Assembly (NCBI GenBank): GCA_913043805.1
Contig: CAJWMX010000088.1
Location: 1-8,995 of the forward strand
Direction of reading: 5' to 3'
DNA: 8,995 bases
From: an uncultured Acidobacteriota bacterium
GTDB lineage: Bacteria > Acidobacteriota > Vicinamibacteria > Vicinamibacterales > UBA8438
This document shows positions 1-6,805 of this stretch, piece by piece (within the stretch, counting starts at the first letter, position 1; every line of letters begins with the position of its first letter). Position numbers and translations under genes: made by a program. Under the pieces are notes generated by a model that had not been told where the DNA came from, searched no databases, and was given only the letters and a program-made list of their open reading frames with translations.

Positions 1-72
1 AGGAGGGAGCAACCAGGCGGGTTGTGACCGACGAAGCAACAACGCCAGACGGGATGCCCCGCCCGAAAACGC

Positions 73-1047
73 CTACTCGACGACGACGGTGAGGTTCTCG
101 TAGCTGAAGTTCGAGCCGTCGCTGGCCACCGCGCGGAGCACGTACTCCCCCGGCTCGTCGAAGGTGACGTCGGCCACCCAGGTGTTGTCGCCAGGCACCT
201 TGGGGAGGATGTAGGGCGGTGACCAGGGCGAATTGCCCCAGACCCGCGTGTCCATCCAGGCCTTCATCTGTTCGGGGCTGAACCGGACATGGTGGGCTGG
301 TCCACGAAAGACCGTCCACATCATCCGTAAGCCTGGAGCGCCGGAGACCACCACCGAGCCTACGCCCCTCGTGCTGTAGAGCTCGTCGAGCGTCTTCGGC
401 GGCTCTCGGTTGGCCCGAGGTGGGTAGTTGTCGGGGTCGACCGCGTGTGCCCGCAAACTCAACGGTTCCCCCACGCGAACCGTGCGCCTCAGCGTTCCCT
501 CGATGCTGAGATTGGGCGCCTGGTTCTCGCGCAGCCGATCGTCGAGACTGCCGAAGGCGCCGCCCACCTCGGTCGACATCACCTGGGTGTCCATCCGGTA
601 GTCGGGACGGAGCGACGCGTACACCCGGTTCCTGGTGCCGTGGGTCGTCAGCGTCCAGACGAGCTCTTGTTCGCCGAATTCCGCAGGGACCTCCACCGTG
701 AAGAGGAATGGGTTGCGCCGCGGGTAGAAGTGGGTCGGCTGGCCCTGATCGATGTCCGACGCGATGATACGGTCGACCTCGATGTCGTCCATCTCGCCAG
801 CCTCGGCCAGCGCGAAGTAGTTGTCCGGGCCCACCGGGATGTCGAACTGTTCCTCCCAGTTGGAGTTCATGTAGCCGAACCAGAGCGTGTAGGTGCCGTC
901 GTCGTTGGGCCACCACCCCTCGAATGCCGGATGGACGCTCTGTCCCCGCAGGAACATGAACCGCGTCTGGGCGTCGAGTGCGGCCGGCCACGCCAGCACG
1001 GCGGCGAGGGCCACTGACGCCGCCGTCAGCCGTGCCGCCAGTCTCAC
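73..1047 (-). CDS. Secreted protein of unknown function with Ig/PKD-like C-terminal domain
   Basis: Encodes 324 residues. I chose the GTG start because it overlaps the stop of the upstream cytochrome/monooxygenase gene by four bases (GTGA) and begins a clean signal peptide: basic start (MRLAAR), hydrophobic stretch to about residue 23, and a likely signal peptidase I site after LDA (residue 26). The frame stays open further upstream, but that part merely shadows the neighbouring gene. The mature N-terminal half has an aromatic-rich block at residues 42-61 (FEGWW, GYMN) and an IPVGPDN segment. The C-terminal third (about residues 195-324) ends in a strand pattern typical of PKD/Ig-like folds (WVADVTFDEPGEYVLRAVASDG). 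No catalytic motif or lipobox is visible. Overlap with the redox gene suggests translational coupling and a shared extracytoplasmic task, perhaps as an accessory or substrate-binding partner. I do not recognise a named family. Confidence 0.8.
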   Translation of the reverse strand: MRLAARLTAASVALAAVLAWPAALDAQTRFMFLRGQSVHPAFEGWWPNDDGTYTLWFGYMNSNWEEQFDIPVGPDNYFALAEAGEMDDIEVDRIIASDIDQGQPTHFYPRRNPFLFTVEVPAEFGEQELVWTLTTHGTRNRVYASLRPDYRMDTQVMSTEVGGAFGSLDDRLRENQAPNLSIEGTLRRTVRVGEPLSLRAHAVDPDNYPPRANREPPKTLDELYSTRGVGSVVVSGAPGLRMMWTVFRGPAHHVRFSPEQMKAWMDTRVWGNSPWSPPYILPKVPGDNTWVADVTFDEPGEYVLRAVASDGSNFSYENLTVVVE

Positions 1048-2522
1048 TGGCCTTCCCCGCCGTCGGTCGTGGCGGTCTCGTCGGGCGGGATCGGTGCCCA
1101 GCAGAGCGGGCAGCCGACGTCGTACTCGTTCCGGCTCTCCATCGCGGCGCGACGCTCGCTCATCTCTTCCTGAAACTGCTCCTCGGTCAGCTCGACGGCG
1201 TAGCCGAGGTCGATGAACATGTTCGCGACCGACCGACGGCCCCCGCCCGCCCAGTTGCGGTTGTCGGCGAGGTTCTCGTTGCCGGCGGTCGTGTCGAGGA
1301 AGCCGATGATGTGGAGAATCGTGCCCTTGGGCAGCAGCGGCGCCGCGTCGTCCTCGTAGACATACTGCTTCACCCAGTTGTGGTCGTAGCCGACGCAGTT
1401 CAGGGTGAAGTGGTTGCCGCCCCAGATGGCCTCCATGCACATGCGTGTGCCGGGCGCGTGCAGGTGCGGCTCGAACGCGATGATCTTCGTGTGCTGCTCG
1501 AGCACCTCGAACGAGTGGAATTCCTGGTCGGCGCGCCCGGGCATGACGTCGATGTCGTTCCCGTTCCCCAGCCGCACCGGGGCCCGACCGCCGTACTCCG
1601 GTTCATAGCCCTTCGGATGGAAGTGGAAACCGAACTCGAGCCGGCCGGTGGTCTCCTGGATGCCGTTTGAGTGCAGGTGGCTGGCGCCCAGGTGCAGCGC
1701 CGAGTTGGCCTGCAGCAGCGTGCCAAACTTTTCGGGGAAGATGTCCGGGTTTCGGCCCACCTCGTGGATCGGCCAGCGGATCCGGGTGTCGTCGAGTACC
1801 TCGGTGCCCGTCTCGTTGAGCACGCCGCTCGAGTAGGTCATGTGGTGAAAGATGTAGCGTCCACCGACCGTGTCTGAGCCCGAGGCGGGCGGGATGTCGT
1901 TCACCTCCCGCACCTCGACGGCGCTCACGTATCGGTCCTCGGTCAACCCCGTCGGCACCAGACCGATGTCGCCCCACCGGTCGGGTCCGATCGCGGGCAG
2001 GGTGATCTCCGGTCCTCGCAGGATCAGATCAGGCTCGCCGAGCGCCCACTCACCCGCGGCGGTGAATTCGAGCGCGGGTGGCATGTCCGCCTGGTTGCCG
2101 AGCGGGGCGCCATGGTCGACCCACGCCTGAATCTTGGCCAGCTCGAGGTCGCTGAGCGACGTATCGTCCTTGAACCGCGTGATGCCGATGTCCTTTTCAA
2201 GATAGAACGGTGGCATCGCGCCCATCCGGTCCCGGATGGCGGTTCGATGCTTGATGGAGCGTGCCCAGGGTCTGACTTCCTGGTAGGTGACCAGCGACAT
2301 CGGGGCGCCGCCGTTGGGCCGGTGACAACTCTGGCAGCTACGCTGAAGGATCGGGACGATGTCCTTGGCGAAGGTCACATCGGTCGGCGCGATGCCGAAG
2401 TCCGCTACGTCGTAGTAGTGGACCTCCGGATGCGGGTCCGCGCCGGCGATTGACTGACCGTTCGCTAGTGTTGGCCACGCGAGCAGCGCCAGGACAGCGC
2501 AGGCGAATGTCGCCTTCTGCAT
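1044..2522 (-). CDS. Secreted cytochrome c fused to PHM/DBH-like copper type II monooxygenase domain
   Basis: Encodes 492 residues. The ATG at 2522 is preferred over one 13 codons upstream because it has GGAGG five bases before it and starts a signal peptide (cleavage near residue 22). Residues about 45-140 form a cytochrome c domain with the heme motif CQSCH (63-67) and a candidate axial Met in MPPF (103-106). Residues about 190-445 resemble the two-domain fold of peptidylglycine/dopamine monooxygenases: FHHM (His226-His227) and FHFHP (His300/302) fit the CuH site; EPHLH (His353, His355) and ANMF (Met435) fit the CuM site. An extra HLH lies at 282-284 and a CPLC pair at 471-474. Such enzymes hydroxylate C-H bonds using O2 and an electron donor. 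I infer that the heme domain supplies electrons in place of ascorbate in the periplasm. The substrate is unknown. Translationally coupled to the downstream secreted protein. Confidence 0.82.
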   Translation of the reverse strand: MQKATFACAVLALLAWPTLANGQSIAGADPHPEVHYYDVADFGIAPTDVTFAKDIVPILQRSCQSCHRPNGGAPMSLVTYQEVRPWARSIKHRTAIRDRMGAMPPFYLEKDIGITRFKDDTSLSDLELAKIQAWVDHGAPLGNQADMPPALEFTAAGEWALGEPDLILRGPEITLPAIGPDRWGDIGLVPTGLTEDRYVSAVEVREVNDIPPASGSDTVGGRYIFHHMTYSSGVLNETGTEVLDDTRIRWPIHEVGRNPDIFPEKFGTLLQANSALHLGASHLHSNGIQETTGRLEFGFHFHPKGYEPEYGGRAPVRLGNGNDIDVMPGRADQEFHSFEVLEQHTKIIAFEPHLHAPGTRMCMEAIWGGNHFTLNCVGYDHNWVKQYVYEDDAAPLLPKGTILHIIGFLDTTAGNENLADNRNWAGGGRRSVANMFIDLGYAVELTEEQFQEEMSERRAAMESRNEYDVGCPLCWAPIPPDETATTDGGEGQ

Positions 2523-2527
2523 TCGAT

Positions 2528-2532
2528 CCTCC
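2528..2532 (-). promoter_or_regulatory. Ribosome binding site of the cytochrome c/monooxygenase gene
   Basis: GGAGG on the minus strand, inside AGGGAGGAT, five bases before the ATG at 2522. It decides the start: the alternative ATG 13 codons upstream lacks such a site and would place polar residues ahead of the signal peptide. Confidence 0.75.
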
Positions 2533-2585
2533 CTCGGGAACGGATTCTGTACCGAGGACATGGTACCAGAATCGGCCGTGCACCC

Positions 2586-4193
2586 TTAGTCGTCGGCTTC
2601 GGCGCCGTAGATCACGACCCCTTCGAGACCGACCCGCGCCGTCTCGGTCGGGTTCAACAGCCGGACCTCGACCTCGTGAGGCCCGTCGTCGAGCGCGTAG
2701 CGCCAGAACAGGTAGAACCGTCGGGTGGTGAACTCGGTCGGCCAGCGCGCGGTCTCGACCAGTTCGCCGTCTACATGCAGCTCGGCCTCGAACACATGGT
2801 CGTCCCCTTCCGTGGTCGCGGTACCCATCAGGGCGAACCCAATGCCGTCGAACTCGAAGCTATAGCTGTCGTTCAGGAATTGCGGCTCCGGGCGGCCGTC
2901 GCCGGTCGTCACGAGCGAGCGCCGTTCGGTGGCGACATGGGCGGGGAAAGCGTCCTCGAACGGTACGATCTCGGGCGTCTGTACCGCGATGGTGACTTCC
3001 GCATCGGAGACGCTGCCGCCGCCGCGCTCGATCATCTGCAGCGCGTGCTGATAGGACAGTTCGTACGCGTCGTCGAGCGAGATGGTCGTGTAGGCGAAGT
3101 CCAGTCCCTCGATGTCGGAGAGCCCCTGCTTCCAGAAGTCCGGAATGCCCTCGTAGCCGTAGATGGTGCCGAGGATGCCCGCGGCGGTCGCCGGGTTGCA
3201 GTCGGCATCGTCACCCGCGCGGGTGGCGATTTCGAGGGTGCGTGAGAAGTCGCCGTCGCCATAGAGCAGCCCGAGCACGACCCACGCGGCGTTGATCTTC
3301 GCGTCGATGTTGAAGGGCGACATCAGGCCGCGCGGACCGAGGTCGGTGTCGGCCCATCGGTCGTGGATGCCCTGCCACGCATGGACCCAGTCATCGGGGT
3401 TCTCGTCGTGGAGCGCGAGCGTGTCCTGGATGATGCGGTGGAAGTCGCTCTCGGCCGGGATCACATCGATGGCCCGACGGACGATCGTCTCGATGTCGTC
3501 CTCGACGAAGGCGATGGAGTACATCGAGGCGACGAACACTCCGCCATACCAGCCGTCGCCATAGTTCATGATGTGGCCGACCCGGTCGCTGATCTCCACC
3601 GCGCTGTTCACCATGCCCGGAGTCATCAGCCCGGCGAAATCGGCCTCGATCTGGAAGTCTATGTCGTCGGCGGCCGGGTTGTTGCGCCAGTGGCCCGACT
3701 CGGGCGGGCTCAGCCCGTTCAGCACGTTGTAGCGCGCGACCTGGTTGGCGAACCACAGGCTGTAGTCGGCGTTGGCGAAGGCGTCGGCGAACGCCTGCGC
3801 GGGCGCATCGATTCCGCGGTCTTCGAGCACCTGAACGAAGGTCAGGTCCATGTAGATGTCGTCGTAGACGCCCGGGCGTTCGGTGAACGTCTCCCGGAGG
3901 AAGCCGTCGTACCACTCCAGCTCGCGCTCATCCGGTACCCGTTCGCTGTTGAACCGGAACTCCACCGGGAAGCCGTAGGTCACGCCGATGGTCTGGGCGG
4001 CCCAGGCGCCCCTGATCTTGCTTCGGAGCGTGTCGGTCGACATGGTCACGGTCTCGGATGCGGCCGGGGCTTCGGGGGGCGCGGGCGGCGCGGCGGTCTC
4101 GTCGCCGCATGCCGCGAGAATGAGGGTGAGCGGCAAGATGATGAGGGCGAGTCGAGTGACTCCGCGTGACAGTGGCAAGGTGCTCTCCTTCAT
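2586..4193 (-). CDS. Lipoprotein ADP-ribosylglycohydrolase-family protein
   Basis: Encodes 535 residues. The chosen ATG overlaps the ribokinase stop (ATGA) and begins a lipoprotein signal peptide with lipobox LAAC (26-29), followed by a Pro/Ala-rich linker (33-47). The frame is open about 143 codons further upstream, but that is a shadow of rbsK. Residues about 55-400 match the ADP-ribosylglycohydrolase fold: an N-terminal GAWAAQTIG...PVEFR helix (62-80), DDIYMD (111-116) where the family has its TDDT-type metal site, and AGDDADCN (326-333) in place of the usual GGDTDTN-like second site. Family members cleave the N-glycosidic bond of ADP-ribosylated substrates or related ribosides with two Mg2+. 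Residues about 410-535 form an added beta-rich domain, possibly for ligand binding. The membrane anchor puts it outside the cytoplasm, so the substrate is probably a free or extracellular riboside rather than a cell protein (inference). The fold is fairly sure; the reaction is not. Confidence 0.82.
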   Translation of the reverse strand: MKESTLPLSRGVTRLALIILPLTLILAACGDETAAPPAPPEAPAASETVTMSTDTLRSKIRGAWAAQTIGVTYGFPVEFRFNSERVPDERELEWYDGFLRETFTERPGVYDDIYMDLTFVQVLEDRGIDAPAQAFADAFANADYSLWFANQVARYNVLNGLSPPESGHWRNNPAADDIDFQIEADFAGLMTPGMVNSAVEISDRVGHIMNYGDGWYGGVFVASMYSIAFVEDDIETIVRRAIDVIPAESDFHRIIQDTLALHDENPDDWVHAWQGIHDRWADTDLGPRGLMSPFNIDAKINAAWVVLGLLYGDGDFSRTLEIATRAGDDADCNPATAAGILGTIYGYEGIPDFWKQGLSDIEGLDFAYTTISLDDAYELSYQHALQMIERGGGSVSDAEVTIAVQTPEIVPFEDAFPAHVATERRSLVTTGDGRPEPQFLNDSYSFEFDGIGFALMGTATTEGDDHVFEAELHVDGELVETARWPTEFTTRRFYLFWRYALDDGPHEVEVRLLNPTETARVGLEGVVIYGAEADD

Positions 4194-5107
4194 GACAGGG
4201 GGGGCGACGGCATCGCGTCCTGTGCGCCCAGACGCGTGACCGACACGGCGGCGGCCCGGCAAGCGAACTCGACGCTCGCGGTCAGATCGAGTCCACGGGA
4301 CAGTCCAGCCGCGACGGCGCCGTTGAAGCAGTCGCCGGCGGCGGTCGAATCCACCGCCGTCACCCGGGGCGCAGGAACGAACGTGGTCTGACCGCCCCCG
4401 GCGAGGCACACCCCCGCCGCGCCCAGCGTGAGGGCCACGTGGGTCGCGCCGGCGTCGACCAATGTCGCCGCCGCTGCTCGGGCCGATGCTTGATCGGCGA
4501 CCTCGATACCGGTCAGGCGTTCTGCCTCGGTCTCGTTCGGGGTCAGAAGATAGGTGCCGGCAAGCAGGCTGTCCGGCAGCGGTCCGTCCGGGGCGGGAGC
4601 CGGGTCCAGGATCACCCGGCATTCGCGTGACCGCGCGACGTCGACCGCCCGCTGGACCGTGGCCAGCGGGATCTCGAGCTGAAGCAGGACCAGAGCGCCG
4701 GGTGGCAGCTCGCTACACGCGTGTTCGACGTCGGCTGGCGCAAGCGCGCTGTTGGCGCCCGGCGCCACGACGATCTGGTTCTCGCCCGCCGCATCCACGC
4801 TGATCAGCTCGACGCCGGAGGGGCGGTCCGGGTCACGGCCAACGTGGGTACACTCGACGCCGTTCCTTTCGAGACTGGCCATGGCGGCGTCGGCGAAGAT
4901 GTCGGTTCCGAGGCACGCCACCATCGAGACGTTGGCGCCAAGCCGGGCGGCGGCCACGGCTTGGTTGCCGCCCTTGCCGCCCGGACTCATGAAGAAGTCG
5001 CCGCCCAGTACGGTTTGACCCGGCGCCGGCAGTTGGTCGGTCTTGACCACCAGATCCGTGTTCAGGCTGCCGATGACGTAAACCGGGGCGCGGGTCGACT
5101 CGTCCAT
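4190..5107 (-). CDS. rbsK: Ribokinase (PfkB family)
   Basis: Encodes 305 residues, the usual ribokinase length (about 300-310). It phosphorylates D-ribose with ATP to ribose 5-phosphate in the cytoplasm, feeding the pentose phosphate pathway. Signatures seen: N-terminal IGSLNTDLVV (12-21), the PfkB sugar-binding motif GGKGGNQ (43-49), LTPNETEAERLTG in the second half, the anion-hole and catalytic motif DSTAAGDCF (253-261, catalytic Asp259), and the C-terminal SVTRLGAQ typical of ribokinases rather than fructokinases. The ATG start fits the family start and is followed directly by the first beta strand. No strong Shine-Dalgarno is visible before it. It overlaps the lipoprotein glycohydrolase gene by four bases, suggesting that ribose released by that enzyme is its substrate. 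No rbsD, transporter or repressor gene is in the window. Confidence 0.93.
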   Translation of the reverse strand: MDESTRAPVYVIGSLNTDLVVKTDQLPAPGQTVLGGDFFMSPGGKGGNQAVAAARLGANVSMVACLGTDIFADAAMASLERNGVECTHVGRDPDRPSGVELISVDAAGENQIVVAPGANSALAPADVEHACSELPPGALVLLQLEIPLATVQRAVDVARSRECRVILDPAPAPDGPLPDSLLAGTYLLTPNETEAERLTGIEVADQASARAAAATLVDAGATHVALTLGAAGVCLAGGGQTTFVPAPRVTAVDSTAAGDCFNGAVAAGLSRGLDLTASVEFACRAAAVSVTRLGAQDAMPSPPLS

Positions 5108-5157
5108 GGCTCTTGAGCCCCGGCCGATCGCTCGAGGGGCGGCGCAGAAGGGACCCT

Positions 5158-5163
5158 AGCATA
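5158..5163 (-). promoter_or_regulatory. Weak candidate -10 element ahead of rbsK
   Basis: TATGCT on the minus strand lies about 50 bases upstream of the rbsK start, in the 92-base gap (5108-5199) between rbsK and the broken dehydrogenase gene. No convincing -35 box stands 16-18 bases before it, so this is only a possible promoter for the minus-strand gene group. Apart from a short GGCTC/GAGCC inverted pair next to the rbsK start codon, nothing else was recognised in the gap. Confidence 0.2.
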
Positions 5164-5199
5164 GATGGTGAGCCAGCACGGCGCGAGTGGCCGCCCCGC

Positions 5200-6008
5200 C
5201 TATTGGCTTGCTCGCGACGGACATCCGTCCACGACCCGCACGACCACGTTGCCCTGCTTGCGTCCAGTCTCGACGTAGCGGTGCGCCTCGACGATCTCTT
5301 CCAGGGGGTAGCTCCGATCGATCACGGCGCGCAGCTGACCCGCGTCGACCAGGTCCCGTACGACCTGGAGAGCCTTGGTCTTCCGGATCGACATCCCGGT
5401 CACGACCCTGGGGCCCCCTCGCACCGCCGTCCACCGTTCGAGCAGGCTGTTCTTCAGACCCACGGTTGGCGCGTAGTGTCCGTCTGGCGCGAGGACAGGC
5501 AGACAGTGCTCGAATGAGCTCTTCCGACCGTGTCGAAGACGATGTCGTAGGTGTCGTCCGCCCTCGCGAAGTCCCTATCGGTGCAGTCGATCACGTCATG
5601 GGCACCCAGCGACCGCACCAGATCGACATTGCGACCGCTGCAGACGCCGGTGACGGTCGCCCCGAAGTGTCTGGCCAGCTGAACCGCGAAGGTGCCGATG
5701 CTCACGGAGGCGCCAATGACCAGGACCCGGTCGCCCTCCCGCATGCCGGCCAGTTCCCGCAGGAAGAAGAGGGCCGTCGTGGCGCCGTTCACATAGGCCA
5801 CCGCTTCGTCGTAGGGGAGCGTCATCGGTTTTCCGACAAGGGACCCGTTCTCGGGAAGCAGGGCATATTCGGCGTAGGCGCCCATGCGGAAGCCACAGAA
5901 GCCATAGACCGCTTCGCCGAGGCTGAATCGTTCCACCCGTTCGCCCACGGCGACGACCTCGCCCGCCAGCTCGCTCCCGATCACCCGCGTCCGGGGGCGC
6001 CGGAGACC
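5200..6008 (-). pseudogene. MDR-family NAD(P)-dependent alcohol/quinone dehydrogenase, frameshifted and N-terminally truncated
   Basis: Two minus-strand frames together encode one medium-chain dehydrogenase of the zeta-crystallin/quinone-oxidoreductase type. The upstream frame holds GLRRPRTRVIGSELAGEV (about 6008-5955), a GroES-like segment, then the Rossmann core VLVIGASVSIGTFAVQLA and VIDCTDRDF, and reaches VFDTVG near 5525. After a one-base slip the match continues as SFEHCLPVLAPDG and runs through YPLEEIVEAHRYVETGRKQGNVV to a TAG at 5200. No zinc-ligand cysteine set is visible, as in the zinc-independent branch. The intact family is about 320-340 residues; here the first 50-60 are missing because the match stops where CcmG coding begins on the other strand. 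The glycine-rich loop reads GASVSIG, not the usual GASGxVG. It lies upstream of rbsK on the same strand, but no functional link is evident. It may be a true pseudogene, or sequence errors plus a chimeric join. Confidence 0.85.
5518..5525 (-). other. Frameshift point in the dehydrogenase gene
   Basis: On the minus strand the gene reads GTC GGA AGA GCT CAT, leaving the dehydrogenase frame. Adding one A (GGA AAG AGC TCA TTC) restores Val-Gly-Lys-Ser-Ser-Phe-Glu, which fits the AVGKSSF-like segment common in this family. So one base, most likely an A of a short run, appears lost. Both a mutation and a sequencing error are possible. Confidence 0.75.
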
Positions 6009-6009
6009 T
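5991..6009. other. Breakpoint between the dehydrogenase and ccmG segments
   Basis: Minus-strand dehydrogenase homology (GLRRPR) runs to about 6008, while plus-strand CcmG homology (GAPET) begins at about 5994, so both readings share roughly 15 bases. Two head-to-head genes, each lacking its 5' part, meet here. This points to a join at short shared sequence, either in the genome or made during amplification or assembly. Confidence 0.7.
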
Positions 6010-6116
6010 ATGTCATCGACCCCGCGGGGACCGTGCGCTTCAAGCAGGTGGGGCCGTTGACCATCGAGGTGATCCGGGACACGGTGCTCCTGATGGTGGC
6101 GAGGTGGGAGCGGTGA
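5994..6116 (+). pseudogene. ccmG: C-terminal remnant of CcmG/DsbE thiol:disulfide oxidoreductase
   Basis: The last 40 codons of a CcmG (DsbE) thioredoxin-like protein: GAPETYVIDPAG followed by VRFKQVGPLT and a TGA at 6114-6116. G-[VA]-P-E-T is the conserved cis-proline loop region of CcmG, and the following segment matches its last strand and helix. CcmG is a membrane-anchored periplasmic reductant for apocytochrome c cysteines in System I cytochrome c maturation. The N-terminal anchor and the thioredoxin active-site CxxC are absent: upstream of about 5994 the DNA instead encodes the dehydrogenase on the opposite strand. The plus frame stays open to 5187, but that is only antisense shadow. 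The stop overlaps the ccmH start (GTGA), the usual ccmG-ccmH order, which supports the identification. It cannot function as it stands. Confidence 0.85.
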
Positions 6117-6805
6117 AGGGGCCGCTCTCGCTGCTCCTGGTCGCGCCGGTGCTCTTGCTGATCGGTTGCGCTGGAGTTGCTGACCTCACGCTTGAAGACC
6201 GGGTGAGCCGGTTCCTGCGCGAGGTCCGCTGTCTCGTCTGCCGGAACGAGACGTTGGCCGAATCGCGAGCCGAGCTGGCGGACGACCTCCGCCGCGAGGT
6301 TCGAACGCAGATGGCGGCGGGGCGCACCGACGAGGAGATCCGCGCGTTTCTGACGGCCAGATACGGCGACTTCGTCCTCTACCGTCCACCGCTCCGGCCG
6401 TCCACCTACCTGCTGTGGTTCGGGCCGTTCGTCCTGGTGATCGGGGTGGGCGGATGGCTCTTTCGGCAGAGCGGAGCGCGTCGGGCCTCGCTGCCCGATC
6501 TTCCGCCGGCGGTGCGTCGGCGCGCTCGTCGGCTTCTCGGGAGCGATGGGCGTGCAGCCGGCCTGACCGAGGCACAGGCCTCCAGCCTGGCCGTCTATCG
6601 CCAGCACCACCGCGACCTGGCCCGCGAGCACCGTCGCGGAGTCATCGATGATGGCCAGTTCGAGCGAGATCTAGCCGGACTGGAGGCGCGGCTAGGCGGT
6701 CCCGCCTCAGGAGCCTCTCCTTGTCTCGGGGCGCTCCGCCCTGGTTCGCATCTGGCGGTTGGTCCGGCATCGGTGTATAAACGTTCAGCTCGACGAGGAA
6801 CACTG
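6113..6805 (+). CDS. ccmH: Cytochrome c maturation protein CcmH with CcmI-like extension; 3' end undefined
   Basis: The GTG start at 6113 overlaps the ccmG stop (GTGA) and has GAGG eight bases before it. CcmH is the periplasm-facing thiol reductant that, with CcmG, keeps apocytochrome c cysteines ready for heme ligation. Seen: hydrophobic leader with a lipobox-like LIGC (16-19), redox motif RCLVCRNE (39-46), the conserved YGDFVLYRPP (84-93), and a membrane helix at about 99-117 (LLWFGPFVLVIGVGGW). Residues about 150-198 (AVYRQHHRDLAREHRRGVID) resemble the cytoplasmic N-terminal part of CcmI, but the TPR domain that should follow is missing. From about 6703 to 6805 I recognise no homology. No stop occurs in frame, so the reading runs straight into the DUF1800 gene. 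I end the feature at that gene's start. Either the true stop is lost through a frameshift (a TAG lies in the next frame at 6693) or a join removed the ccmI 3' part. Confidence 0.75.
6694..6707 (+). repeat. Small inverted repeat near the end of recognisable CcmI-like sequence
   Basis: AGGCGG and CCGCCT form a perfect 6-base inverted pair around TC. Flanking GGCT (6690-6693) and AGCC (6712-6715) could extend the stem across a bulge. There is no T-run after it, so it is not a typical intrinsic terminator. It lies where the CcmI-like homology ends. It may be chance in GC-rich DNA. Confidence 0.25.
6776..6781 (+). promoter_or_regulatory. Candidate -10 element upstream of the DUF1800 gene
   Basis: TATAAA stands out as AT-rich in GC-rich surroundings, with 24 bases between it and the DUF1800 start codon. 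This would give a short leader containing the RBS. No good -35 box is found at normal spacing. If real, it would drive the DUF1800-DUF1501 pair on its own, apart from the ccm genes. Confidence 0.3.
6795..6800 (+). promoter_or_regulatory. Ribosome binding site of the DUF1800 gene
   Basis: GAGGAA, five bases before the ATG at 6806. It settles this start within the longer open frame coming from ccmH and argues that the DUF1800 protein is made separately, not as a CcmH fusion. Confidence 0.7.

Noticed and set aside
1..72. Possible terminator after the last minus-strand gene
   Set aside because: Only a 4-base GC stem (CGGG/CCCG) and a 5-base GTTGT/ACAAC pair with a long loop are present, with no T-run.
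1048..1440. Extension of the 324-residue secreted protein to an ATG at 1440
   Set aside because: The added residues are Arg-rich shadow of the cytochrome/monooxygenase gene in another frame. The GTG at 1047 gives a signal peptide and a GTGA overlap.
445..4169. Several plus-strand open frames (445-1017, 978-1670, 2676-3245, 3363-4169) opposite the minus-strand genes
   Set aside because: They mirror well-recognised genes on the other strand, have Arg/Val/Gly/His-rich composition and show no domain.
4194..4622. Extension of the glycohydrolase start to 4622
   Set aside because: It lies wholly inside rbsK in another frame, and the lipoprotein signal peptide starts at 4193.
5187..5993. Plus-strand frame upstream of the CcmG remnant
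   Set aside because: It is antisense to the dehydrogenase. Only the part after about 5994 matches CcmG, and no CxxC thioredoxin motif precedes it.
6008..6631. Minus-strand open frames opposite ccmH
   Set aside because: They are shadows of ccmH with no recognisable motif.
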